Positions 36,130-46,417 of a stretch of DNA of 64,000 nt are shown one piece after another. The notes below the pieces were generated by a model that saw nothing but the letters and a program-made list of their open reading frames with translations, searched no databases and was not told where the DNA came from. The translations under genes and the position numbers were made by a program. How positions within the stretch are numbered: position 1 is the stretch's first letter; each line of letters opens with the position of its first letter. This stretch comes from Clostridia bacterium (GTDB lineage: Bacteria; Bacillota; Clostridia; Christensenellales; CAG-138): assembly GCA_017394835.1 (NCBI GenBank), contig JAFPXD010000057.1, positions 80,307 to 144,306 on the forward strand, given 5' to 3'.

Positions 36130-36894
36130 TCAATACGGTTTTTTCTGCTGGGCGCACCACACGCGCATAACGAATTTGTGCGGAAGCAGCTTCGTCAAAA
36201 AAGCGTTCAGCTTCGCCGTCCCCCCGAGTATGGAAACGTCCTTCCCCTTATTCATATCGCGGATGGCCTTCGCAACAACGTCCTTCGATTCGGTGAAGCA
36301 CTGATAATAGGTGATCGTATCGTCCGTTTTTGCGGTATCGAAGAATTCCGTCTTTGTCCAGTAGGGGCATACGGCGATGGCCCTTATCCCCCGCTGCTTC
36401 ACTTCTACGTTCAAAGCGCGGGTGAAGCTTAAAGCGAACGCCTTGGTCGCTCCGTAAATGTTGATGTAAGGCAGGGGCTGGAACGCCGCGACGGAGCAGA
36501 TGTTATAGATCTTCGCGCCTTCGCTCATATAGGGGAGCGTGCGGTAGGTCATGCCCACGACCGCGGAATCGTTAAGAGCTATCATATCATAGTAGCCTTC
36601 AAGAGGGGCCTTATCGAACGCCTTGAAATAGCCGAAGCCCGCCGCATTGACAAGATACCCGACCTCCGGCTTTTCCTCTTCGAGCATGGCGGCATAGCGC
36701 TCGATGCTTTCCCTTTCGGTAAGATCCAGTACCACGGGGCGTACGGGCACGGGAAGCTCTTCCTTGAGCTCTAAGAGCCTTTCCTCACGCCTTGCTATCG
36801 CCCAAAGCTCGTCAAAGCCGCCAATGCAGGCGAGCTGCCTTGCAAAATCCCTTCCCATACCGGAGGAAGCGCCGGTAACAACAGCAATTTTCAT
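36130..36894 (-). CDS. Short-chain dehydrogenase/reductase
   Basis: 254 residues. The Rossmann motif is VVTGASSGMGRDFA (residues 5-18), then NAAGFGYF, a catalytic Ser in CSVAAF, and the catalytic YGATK. The C-terminus beyond about residue 215 is basic and hydrophobic and may touch the membrane. The substrate is unknown. It is first of three minus-strand genes (SDR, YitT, GNAT). GGAG is 6 bases before the start, and I see no clear promoter, so read-through from ppdK is possible. Confidence 0.9.
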   Translation of the reverse strand: MKIAVVTGASSGMGRDFARQLACIGGFDELWAIARREERLLELKEELPVPVRPVVLDLTERESIERYAAMLEEEKPEVGYLVNAAGFGYFKAFDKAPLEGYYDMIALNDSAVVGMTYRTLPYMSEGAKIYNICSVAAFQPLPYINIYGATKAFALSFTRALNVEVKQRGIRAIAVCPYWTKTEFFDTAKTDDTITYYQCFTESKDVVAKAIRDMNKGKDVSILGGTAKLNAFLTKLLPHKFVMRVWCAQQKKPY

Positions 36895-36921
36895 ATGATA
36901 ACTCCGAATTCACAAAATACA

Positions 36922-36951
36922 GCGGCCGCAGAGTGTTTGCCCCGCGGCCGC
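36922..36951 (-). terminator. Possible weak terminator after ppdK
   Basis: Two GCGGCCGC octamers (36922-36929 and 36944-36951) can pair into a very GC-rich stem 31 bases after the ppdK stop. The following minus-strand bases are TGTATTTTG, a poor T run, so termination may be partial. Confidence 0.45.
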
Positions 36952-36982
36952 GTTGAATGCGTCAGACTCGGATCAGAAGATC

Positions 36983-39613
<2,631 letters not shown>

Positions 39614-39659
39614 AGTTTTCCTCCAGTATATATTTCGTTTTTTTGTACGCAAAATACAG

Positions 39660-39710
39660 ACCCCGAAGCGGGGAACGCTTCATTATATTACAACGGGAGC
39701 TTGATTTCAA
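39660..39710 (-). promoter_or_regulatory. Sigma-A promoter of ppdK with 5'-terminal hairpin
   Basis: On the minus strand TTGAAA (39705-39710), 17 bases, TATAAT (39682-39687). The transcript should begin near 39675, immediately before CCCCG-CTT-CGGGG (39660-39672), so the mRNA probably starts with a hairpin, a structure that often protects the 5' end. Confidence 0.8.
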
Positions 39711-39794
39711 GTGGTTTTGCCGTAAAAGTTTTGACTATTCGCGGTTTTATTCGCAATTATCGCCCTGTTTTTCGAAAATATATTTTAGCTTTTG

Positions 39795-39823
39795 ATAGGA
39801 AATTGCATTATTGTGTGGAATAA
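39795..39823 (+). promoter_or_regulatory. Candidate sigma-H promoter of dnaG-rpoD
   Basis: ATAGGAAAT (39795-39803), 11 bases, GTGGAATAA (39815-39823). This fits every defined position of the published B. subtilis sigma-H consensus RnAGGAwWW-N11/12-RnnGAATww. The start codon of dnaG is about 30 bases downstream. No good sigma-A pair is visible in the same interval; the best I find is TTGATA-18-TGGAAT. Confidence 0.65.
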
Positions 39824-39854
39824 GAACAACAATAAGCTAAGGAGCGTTTTGAGG

Positions 39855-41645
39855 ATGGCATTTCCCGAAGCATGGATGAGAGAGCTGATGAGCAAGAACG
39901 ATATAGTCTCCGTCATATCGGAGTCCGTTCAGCTTACGCCCAAGGGCTCAAGGCTCTGGGGGCATTGCCCCTTCCATGCGGACAGGTCACCTTCCTTTTC
40001 CGTCTCCCCCGATAAACAGCTTTTCCACTGCTTTTCATGCAAAGCGGGCGGCAGCGTGATCCAGTTTGTAATGCAGTCCGAAAACCTCTCCTTTGCGGAC
40101 GCCGTAAGGCGATTGGCGCAGCGTGCCGGGATGGACATGCCGGAGGAGATAGACGACAGCCGCCTGCTTGCTCAAAAGCACCGCCGCGAGCGCATTTACG
40201 AAGCCAACCGCGAAGCCGCGCTCTATTATAATTCACTCCTCTTTTCAAAGGAAGGCGGCGCGGCGCAGAGGTATCTCGATGCGCGCGGCGTGACCGCAGA
40301 AACCGCCAAACGGTTTGGGTTGGGTTTTTCTCCCGATGGGTTCGACAAGCTTTCTCGGCATCTTATCGAAAAGGGCTTTTCCGAAAGAACCCTGATCGAC
40401 GCGGGGCTTGCTGTCAAGGGCAGGAAGGATCCTTCCAAGATCTATGATTTTTTCAGGGGCAGGCTCATGTTCCCCGTCATAAACGCGATGGGAAAGGTCA
40501 TCGCCTTCGGCGGGAGGACAATGGGGCACGACGAGCCCAAATACATAAACACGGGCGACACCCCCGTTTACAACAAGCGCGAAAACATTTACGCCATCAA
40601 TCTTTTGAAGGGCAAAAAGCTCGACGACATAATCATGGTCGAAGGCTATATGGACGTTATCAGCCTGCATCAGCGCGGGATAGACAACGCCGTCGCCTCT
40701 TTGGGAACAGCGCTTACCAACCAGCAGGCGCGGCTGATAAAGCGCTACGTTTCCAAGGTCTATTACGCCTACGATGGGGACGAGGCGGGCCAGAAGGCGA
40801 TGCTCCGCGGCATCGACATACTCCGCTCCTCCGAAATAGAGCCGAGGGTCATTGTGATCCCCGGCGGGCGCGATCCCGATGAATTCATCAAGGAATTCGG
40901 CCCGGATGAGTTCCTGACCCTGAAGGACGCTTCCATAACGGGCGTCCGCTTCAAGATAGAACGCCTTGCGGCGGAGCACGGGCTCGATACTCCCGACGGC
41001 AGGGAGCGTTTCGCAAGGGAGGCGTGCAGGCTCCTTTCCGGGTTCGATCCCGTTGAAAGGGACAGATACATACCCCTCGTTGCGGAAAAGAGCGGGCTCT
41101 CCCCCGCCACCGTGCGCGAGCAATGCGGCTCAGCTTCCGCTTCGGCTTCGGTTTCTTCAAAGCCGCACACGGGTTACGCTTCATACAGGCCGCCCAAGCA
41201 GGATACCGAAAGGCTCGGCTTTGAAAAAAAGCTGCTCGCCTGCATGATGACTTCCCCCGAAGCGGGGCTTAACACCGCCAAGCTGAACGGCTTTTCCCCC
41301 ATGCTCTTCTCATCCGAGCAGCTTCGCACTTTTGCGCTCAAGCTGCTTGCCGCTTACAGGACGGGCGGCTCGCCGGATATTTCGCTCATGATAGCGGAGC
41401 TTGAACCGGCTGAGGCCGAGGAGGCCGCCGCCGCGTATCAGGAATCCGGGGATATAGCTTCCCCCATGAGAGCCGCGGCGGATATTATAAAATGCATACG
41501 CATTGCGGAGCTCAAAACGAAGCTTACCGAGCTTTCCCAAGGGCTTTCCGAGTGCCGTGATGAAGCACAAAAGAAGGAGCTGACCCGGGAATACCGCGAA
41601 TGCTTCTCAGAGCTCCAAGCCCTTATAAAGGGCCGGAAACAGTAA
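39855..41645 (+). CDS. dnaG: DNA primase
   Basis: 596 residues. The N-terminal CHC2 zinc finger is CPFHADRSPSFSVSP with FHCFSCKAGG. The TOPRIM core has VEGYMDVISLHQ and YDGDEAGQKA, and a helicase-binding region ends the protein. It makes RNA primers for replication. The start is the Met of MAFPEAW, with AAGGAG 10 bases upstream; the frame stays open to 39792, but that part does not look like DnaG and lies within the promoter. Confidence 0.97.
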   Translation: MAFPEAWMRELMSKNDIVSVISESVQLTPKGSRLWGHCPFHADRSPSFSVSPDKQLFHCFSCKAGGSVIQFVMQSENLSFADAVRRLAQRAGMDMPEEIDDSRLLAQKHRRERIYEANREAALYYNSLLFSKEGGAAQRYLDARGVTAETAKRFGLGFSPDGFDKLSRHLIEKGFSERTLIDAGLAVKGRKDPSKIYDFFRGRLMFPVINAMGKVIAFGGRTMGHDEPKYINTGDTPVYNKRENIYAINLLKGKKLDDIIMVEGYMDVISLHQRGIDNAVASLGTALTNQQARLIKRYVSKVYYAYDGDEAGQKAMLRGIDILRSSEIEPRVIVIPGGRDPDEFIKEFGPDEFLTLKDASITGVRFKIERLAAEHGLDTPDGRERFAREACRLLSGFDPVERDRYIPLVAEKSGLSPATVREQCGSASASASVSSKPHTGYASYRPPKQDTERLGFEKKLLACMMTSPEAGLNTAKLNGFSPMLFSSEQLRTFALKLLAAYRTGGSPDISLMIAELEPAEAEEAAAAYQESGDIASPMRAAADIIKCIRIAELKTKLTELSQGLSECRDEAQKKELTREYRECFSELQALIKGRKQ

Positions 41646-41667
41646 AAGACCAAGGAGGTTTTTATAA

Positions 41668-42963
41668 ATGGAAGAAGAAAAGAAGGACCATCTCAAACTG
41701 GTCGATGAGCTTATCGAGCGCAACAAGGACAAGGGCGTTATGACCTACAAGGAGGTCATGGATACCTTTGAAAGCTCCGATCTTTCCTCCGAAAAGATAG
41801 ACGCCATCTACGACAGGTTCGAGGCGGCGAATATCGACGTCGTTGAGGATATCGACATCGACGAAGGCCTCGATATAGAGGTCCCCGACGCCGAGGCGGA
41901 CGCCGCGCATCCCGTTCAGGACGTTTCAACGGACGCCATCAATATCGACGATCCCGTCAGGATGTACCTCAAGGAGATCGGAAGAGTCCCCCTCCTCACC
42001 GGCAGCGAGGAGATCGAGATAGCGACCCGCATGGCGGACGGCAAGCCCGCGGAGCAGGCGATAATCAATTTCGTCAAGGCGCAGACGGGCGAGGATTATG
42101 AGGATTTCAAAGCCGCGATACTCGATCTTGCGAGGAAAAAGCTCAACAAAAACTTCTTCGATTATATGCTTGCGGTGGATGCTCTCGCGGATACGGACGC
42201 CGCGATAGACCCCGCGACGCTCGAGCTTGCCGAAGACGGTCAGGCCGCCAAGAGCCAGCTTGCGGAAGCCAACCTCCGCCTTGTCGTTTCGGTCGCGAAG
42301 CGCTACGTGGGCCGCGGCATGCTGTTTTTGGATCTTATTCAGGAAGGCAACCTCGGTCTTATAAAGGCTGTTGAAAAGTTCGATTACCGCAAGGGTTACA
42401 AGTTCTCCACCTACGCGACGTGGTGGATAAGGCAGGCCATCACAAGGGCCATCGCCGATCAGGCGCGCACCATCCGCATCCCCGTACACATGGTCGAGAC
42501 GATAAACAAGCTCGTCCGCGTGAACCGTCAGCTCCTGCAGGAGCTCGGCCGCGAGCCCCGTCCCGAAGAGATCGCGAAGGAGATGGGCATTACCGAGGAT
42601 AAGGTCCGCGAGATAATAAAGATCGCGCAGGAGCCGGTTTCACTCGAAACGCCCATCGGTGAGGAGGAGGATTCCCACCTCGGCGATTTCATTGCCGATG
42701 ACGATGCACCCGCGCCCGAGTCCATCGCCTCCACCTCCATGCTGCAGAGCCACCTTGAGGAGGTGCTCCGCACGCTGACTCCCCGTGAGGAGAAGGTGCT
42801 CCGTCTCCGCTTCGGTCTTGACGACGGCAAGACGAGGACCCTGGAGGACGTCGGCAAGGAGTTCAACGTCACCCGTGAGCGCATCCGCCAGATAGAGGCG
42901 AAGGCGCTTCGCAAGCTCCGCCACCCCTCGAGGAGCAAGAGGCTCAAGGATTTCCTTGACTGA
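41668..42963 (+). CDS. rpoD: Primary sigma factor SigA/RpoD
   Basis: 431 residues. Region 1.1 (about 1-80) is followed by region 1.2 ([11 protein letters not shown]), then region 2 with [19 protein letters not shown] and [10 protein letters not shown], region 3, and region 4 with the helix-turn-helix [20 protein letters not shown]. It directs RNA polymerase to the TTGACA/TATAAT promoters seen throughout this window. It follows dnaG by 22 bases with AAGGAGG 9 bases before the start, and ends at a strong terminator. Confidence 0.98.
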   Translation: MEEEKKDHLKLVDELIERNKDKGVMTYKEVMDTFESSDLSSEKIDAIYDRFEAANIDVVEDIDIDEGLDIEVPDAEADAAHPVQDVSTDAINIDDPVRMYLKEIGRVPLLTGSEEIEIATRMADGKPAEQAIINFVKAQTGEDYEDFKAAILDLARKKLNKNFFDYMLAVDALADTDAAIDPATLELAEDGQAAKSQLAEANLRLVVSVAKRYVGRGMLFLDLIQEGNLGLIKAVEKFDYRKGYKFSTYATWWIRQAITRAIADQARTIRIPVHMVETINKLVRVNRQLLQELGREPRPEEIAKEMGITEDKVREIIKIAQEPVSLETPIGEEEDSHLGDFIADDDAPAPESIASTSMLQSHLEEVLRTLTPREEKVLRLRFGLDDGKTRTLEDVGKEFNVTRERIRQIEAKALRKLRHPSRSKRLKDFLD

Positions 42964-42975
42964 TAAGCAGTTCCC

Positions 42976-43007
42976 GGCCCCCGTGAAAGATCGCGGGGGT
43001 TTTTTGT
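42976..43007 (+). terminator. Intrinsic terminator after rpoD
   Basis: CCCCCG (42978-42983) / CGGGGG (42994-42999) followed by TTTTTTG. Confidence 0.88.
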
Positions 43008-43066
43008 AACCTCCCCCTCCGTTTTTCTGTTATTTAGGGTGAAGGCAAAGAAAGGAGTTTCAGCCC

Positions 43067-43627
43067 TTGGATGATTTCGAAATTACAGAGCTCTATTTGA
43101 AAAGGGACGGAACAGCGATACTCGAGACGCAAAAGAAGTACGGCGCGAAGCTCATGAAGCTTTCGCTCGCCATTCTGGGCGACAGGCAGTATGCCGAGGA
43201 GTGCGTGAACGACTCGCTCATGAAGGCTTGGGAAAGCATCCCGCCGAACGAACCGCGAAGCTATCTGCTCCCCTATCTTTTGAGGATAGCGAGGCAGACG
43301 GCCATCAATCGCGCGAAGCAGCTCGGTGCGGCGAAGCGCACGGGCTCCGTGACCGAGCTCACTCGCGAAATGGAGGAGTGCCTGCCTTCGGACGCGGATC
43401 CCGCGGGCGAGGTCGAAGCCAAGGAGCTGACGAGCTGCATCAACGCTTTCCTTGCAAAGCAGAGCAAGCAGAAGCGGGATATGTTCGTAAGGCGCTACTG
43501 GTTCTGCGAAAGCGTTTCGGAAGTCGCATCGAGGTTCGGCTTTGGAGAGAGCAAGGTCAAGACCGCTCTTCATCGCATGCGCCGCGAGCTCAAGACCTTT
43601 CTTGAAGAAAAAGGCTACACTATCTGA
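43067..43627 (+). CDS. ECF-type RNA polymerase sigma factor
   Basis: 186 residues. Region 2 is about residues 20-85 (LMKLSLAILGDRQYAEECVNDSLMKAW) and region 4 about 125-180 (SVSEVASRFGFGESKVKTAL). The start is TTG, 9 bases after AAAGGAG; an ATG 4 bases later is out of frame. The weak start codon may keep the level low. The next gene, 15 bases on, encodes a membrane protein that is a plausible anti-sigma partner or target. Confidence 0.88.
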   Translation: MDDFEITELYLKRDGTAILETQKKYGAKLMKLSLAILGDRQYAEECVNDSLMKAWESIPPNEPRSYLLPYLLRIARQTAINRAKQLGAAKRTGSVTELTREMEECLPSDADPAGEVEAKELTSCINAFLAKQSKQKRDMFVRRYWFCESVSEVASRFGFGESKVKTALHRMRRELKTFLEEKGYTI

Positions 43628-43642
43628 CGGAAGGAGATCATT

Positions 43643-45184
43643 ATGAAAGAATTTGACAGTCTTGAACTGCTTGACGGAGTGGATGAGAAGTTCATCGCCT
43701 CCGCCGAAAACACGAGGAAAAGGACGCCGTTCCTGAAGGCGGCTCTGCCCGTTGCCGCGGCGCTGTGCTTAGCCGCGGGAGCGCTGTTTGCCGTAAAGGC
43801 GGCTGTCGGCGGTAAGGAAAAGCCCGATGTTTCGGCGATGGCTTCGGATAAGCCCGCCGGTATCGAGACCGCCGCGCCTGTCCAAACGGAAGGTCATACC
43901 GACGCTCCCGTTCTCACCGAGGAGCCGAAAAAGGTCATTACGATAGGCGATCTTTTCGATATGGGCTATATCCGCAGCGCGGGCTTCAAGAACGAAGCGA
44001 TCGAATCCCCCGAGACCGTTACGCTGATCCGTCCCCTGCTCGTTTATCAGGGAAGGGTCTATTATCAGTGCAGCTCTGTCACGCCGCTTTGCGACCTTGT
44101 CGGAAATGAGCTTGCGGTGATAGATCGTTTAGACCTTTACGTTAATTCGGACTTTATCACCGAAGACGCCATTCAAGAGGAAGGATCCCCCGTCCCCACC
44201 GAAGAGCTTTACACCGTAGAATGTGAGCTCAAGGGAAGCATGGAGGGAAAGCTCTACAGCGTGAAGGGCTTCGATCCCGAAAGGACGGTCTGCATGCGTG
44301 GTTCTGACGGCGAGACGGTCGTATTCATCTGCGAGGATGGCCTTGAAGGCTCCGGCAGCGCATTGTTTGAGAACGTGCTCGGCCTTTCTCAAAGGCTCGC
44401 CGGCATCACCTACGACGCCGGCTCCTCGGATAAGGTCGGCGCATATCGCCGTCTGCTGGAACGCTACGGCGCCTCCGCCCCGATGCAGGGTCTTATCGAC
44501 GCCTTTGCCGAGGGTGAGTGGCACACGGAGACCCGAACCGAGCCTGATGGAAAATACCGTATCACGCTTACGCTCGATAACGGGTTCTCGTTCGTCTGCC
44601 GCATTTCGGAGGACGGCAAGGTCTCCATCGGAGAAAACTCGAACATGCTCATGAGCGGCAGGTATCTGCAGGTCGATAACGTAAAGCTTCGCCCCCTGCT
44701 CGATCTGATCGACGCGGGCGCGGGATATGAATACGCAGTGAGCTTCAACCGTTTCTACACGCTCGAAGACTGCCGCGCCGACTCCCGCTTCGGGTATCTC
44801 GTTCCGAAGACCGTACCCGAGGGCTATTGGGCACGCAATACCAGTATCCGGCCCATACTGAACGACGACCGCGAGGTTACAGGCACGGGCGAGATGTGGA
44901 TCGGATACAAAAACCCCGCGACCGATGCGGTAATAAGCATCGAGTACTTCCCCATCGACAGGCTTGAAAAAGAGACCTCGTACTTAATAAGCCTCGGCGG
45001 AGAGGTCGTCGAGCTTGAAAAGCTGACCGTCGGAGACATAATCGTTTCGGGCCACGTCGGCGACTACGAAAGGGGCTTCGCCTCACATTGCGCGGTGACG
45101 CACGGCGATACGGTGATAGTCGTGGAAGCCATAGATGCGACTGCCGAGGAAGTGTTCGAGCTGCTTCAGACGATACTCAACTGA
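43643..45184 (+). CDS. Membrane-anchored partner of the ECF sigma factor (possible anti-sigma)
   Basis: 513 residues. A short cytosolic N-terminus (about 1-30, FDSLELLDGVDEKFI) precedes one membrane segment (about 31-52) and a large extracellular part of about 450 residues. The layout, position and spacing suggest an anti-sigma factor whose N-terminal tail holds the sigma factor, but the cytosolic tail is short and shows no zinc-binding ZAS motif (HxxxCxxC). The extracellular part has no domain I recognise. A substrate-binding or signal-sensing role is possible. Confidence 0.7.
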   Translation: MKEFDSLELLDGVDEKFIASAENTRKRTPFLKAALPVAAALCLAAGALFAVKAAVGGKEKPDVSAMASDKPAGIETAAPVQTEGHTDAPVLTEEPKKVITIGDLFDMGYIRSAGFKNEAIESPETVTLIRPLLVYQGRVYYQCSSVTPLCDLVGNELAVIDRLDLYVNSDFITEDAIQEEGSPVPTEELYTVECELKGSMEGKLYSVKGFDPERTVCMRGSDGETVVFICEDGLEGSGSALFENVLGLSQRLAGITYDAGSSDKVGAYRRLLERYGASAPMQGLIDAFAEGEWHTETRTEPDGKYRITLTLDNGFSFVCRISEDGKVSIGENSNMLMSGRYLQVDNVKLRPLLDLIDAGAGYEYAVSFNRFYTLEDCRADSRFGYLVPKTVPEGYWARNTSIRPILNDDREVTGTGEMWIGYKNPATDAVISIEYFPIDRLEKETSYLISLGGEVVELEKLTVGDIIVSGHVGDYERGFASHCAVTHGDTVIVVEAIDATAEEVFELLQTILN

Positions 45185-45200
45185 CGCGGGAGCGCAAATG

Positions 45201-45231
45201 AAAAGGGCGGTTTTCGGGACCGCCCTTTTTA
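45201..45231. terminator. Bidirectional terminator
   Basis: GGGCGGT (45205-45211) / ACCGCCC (45219-45225), preceded by AAAA and followed by TTTTT. Confidence 0.88.
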
Positions 45232-45247
45232 TCGTCACAACTCTGTT

Positions 45248-45994
45248 TTAAATGCGCTTTGCAATCTCTATCGCGATCAGGAGCTTCTTCGTATCGTGGT
45301 TCGCGCCGTGCAGCCCGCTCTTGTCGTACTCTTCGCCGTCCAATACGTCGCCCGCCTCCAGGAAGGAATAGAGCTTCCAGCCGTGGAAGGCGCAGGCGGC
45401 GGCGAGCCCCGCCATCTCCATATCGACGGTGATGCAGCCTTCCGAAACGAGCCTTTCCATTTTGGAGCGCGTTTCGCGGTAGAAGGCGTCGGTGGTCCAG
45501 GTGCGGCCCGAAGCATAGGGCACGCCGAGCTCGCGGAATACTTTCTCGGTCGTTTCATTGTCGGGCAGGTCGATGTAATCGGAGGGCGGCGCGTAATGGT
45601 ATGAAAAGCCCTCGTCACGGTAGGCGGCGGCGGGTATCACGTATCTGCCCGCGATCGCCTTCTTGTCAAGCGCGCCCGCCGAGCCGAATACTATGAATTT
45701 TTCCGCCCCGCATATGTAGTTTATATCGATCACCTCGGTGCCCGCTATCGCGGAGCCGACCGAAATGCCGAAGGCGCCTATGGTCTTCCCCTCCGCCTCG
45801 AAAGCGTAAATTGGCTGGGGTCCCTTCACGCTGCCGCACTCGGCGGCGATGCGCGAAGGGTATTTTTCAAGCAGCTCGCCCAATATCGCCGGCGAAAAGG
45901 TGCAAATGCAGACGTCGAAAAGCTTCCCCTTCGGAACGTATATATCCTCCGGGGAAATGACGGCTCTTTCCCTGCTGAAGCCTTCGGTTATCAT
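45248..45994 (-). CDS. Nucleoside phosphorylase (PNP/UDP superfamily)
   Basis: 248 residues. FGSAGALD and ITVDMEMAGLAAAC are the phosphate/nucleoside-binding signatures of the PNP_UDP_1 fold, the second with the Glu-Met-Glu pattern that contacts ribose. Whether it uses purine or pyrimidine nucleosides cannot be read. It begins 1 base after the Dabb stop codon, so the two are probably one transcript. Confidence 0.85.
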   Translation of the reverse strand: MITEGFSRERAVISPEDIYVPKGKLFDVCICTFSPAILGELLEKYPSRIAAECGSVKGPQPIYAFEAEGKTIGAFGISVGSAIAGTEVIDINYICGAEKFIVFGSAGALDKKAIAGRYVIPAAAYRDEGFSYHYAPPSDYIDLPDNETTEKVFRELGVPYASGRTWTTDAFYRETRSKMERLVSEGCITVDMEMAGLAAACAFHGWKLYSFLEAGDVLDGEEYDKSGLHGANHDTKKLLIAIEIAKRI

Positions 45995-45995
45995 A

Positions 45996-46298
45996 TCAGA
46001 ACTCGAAATCGATTATCTTGCGCTCGGTGATGACCTTCTTTATGTAGGCAAGCACCTTGAGATGTTCGGGATGGTCGCGATAGACGATGAAGCCCTCGCG
46101 GTCGTTAAACGTGCAGATGAGGCACATATCGGAGGAGGCATCGGTATGGAGCACGTCCTGCCCGACCTCGGCTGAAACAAGGGTCTCCACCTTGCCCCGA
46201 AGCGAAAGCAGACCTTCCTTCACTATATCCATATTCTCCTGCTTCGTGCGGCCCTCCGCCTCTCCGGCAAATTTCCAGAAAACGATATGCTTGAACAT
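45996..46298 (-). CDS. Dabb (stress-responsive alpha/beta barrel) protein
   Basis: 100 residues. FKHIVFWKF at the N-terminus and YRDHPEHLKV toward the C-terminus are typical of Dabb domains, small dimeric barrels of mostly unknown function. It is the first gene of a two-gene unit with the nucleoside phosphorylase. Confidence 0.85.
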   Translation of the reverse strand: MFKHIVFWKFAGEAEGRTKQENMDIVKEGLLSLRGKVETLVSAEVGQDVLHTDASSDMCLICTFNDREGFIVYRDHPEHLKVLAYIKKVITERKIIDFEF

Positions 46299-46333
46299 TA
46301 TTTCACGTTCCTTTCTTTTTATTTGACGCTTCC

Positions 46334-46363
46334 ATTATATAACGGACGCGGCATTTAATTCAA
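46334..46363 (-). promoter_or_regulatory. Sigma-A promoter of the Dabb-phosphorylase unit
   Basis: On the minus strand TTGAAT (46358-46363), 18 bases, TATAAT (46334-46339). Confidence 0.65.
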
Positions 46364-46417
46364 GTGTTGATTTGGATGAAGCCGCAAAAGCTATTCCCGT
46401 AAAGGAGCGAAAAGGGA

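Noticed and set aside
39787..39820. Sigma-A promoter TTGATA-18-TGGAAT before dnaG
   Set aside because: The -10 is poor and the spacer off-optimum; the sigma-H reading fits far better. It cannot be excluded as a secondary promoter.
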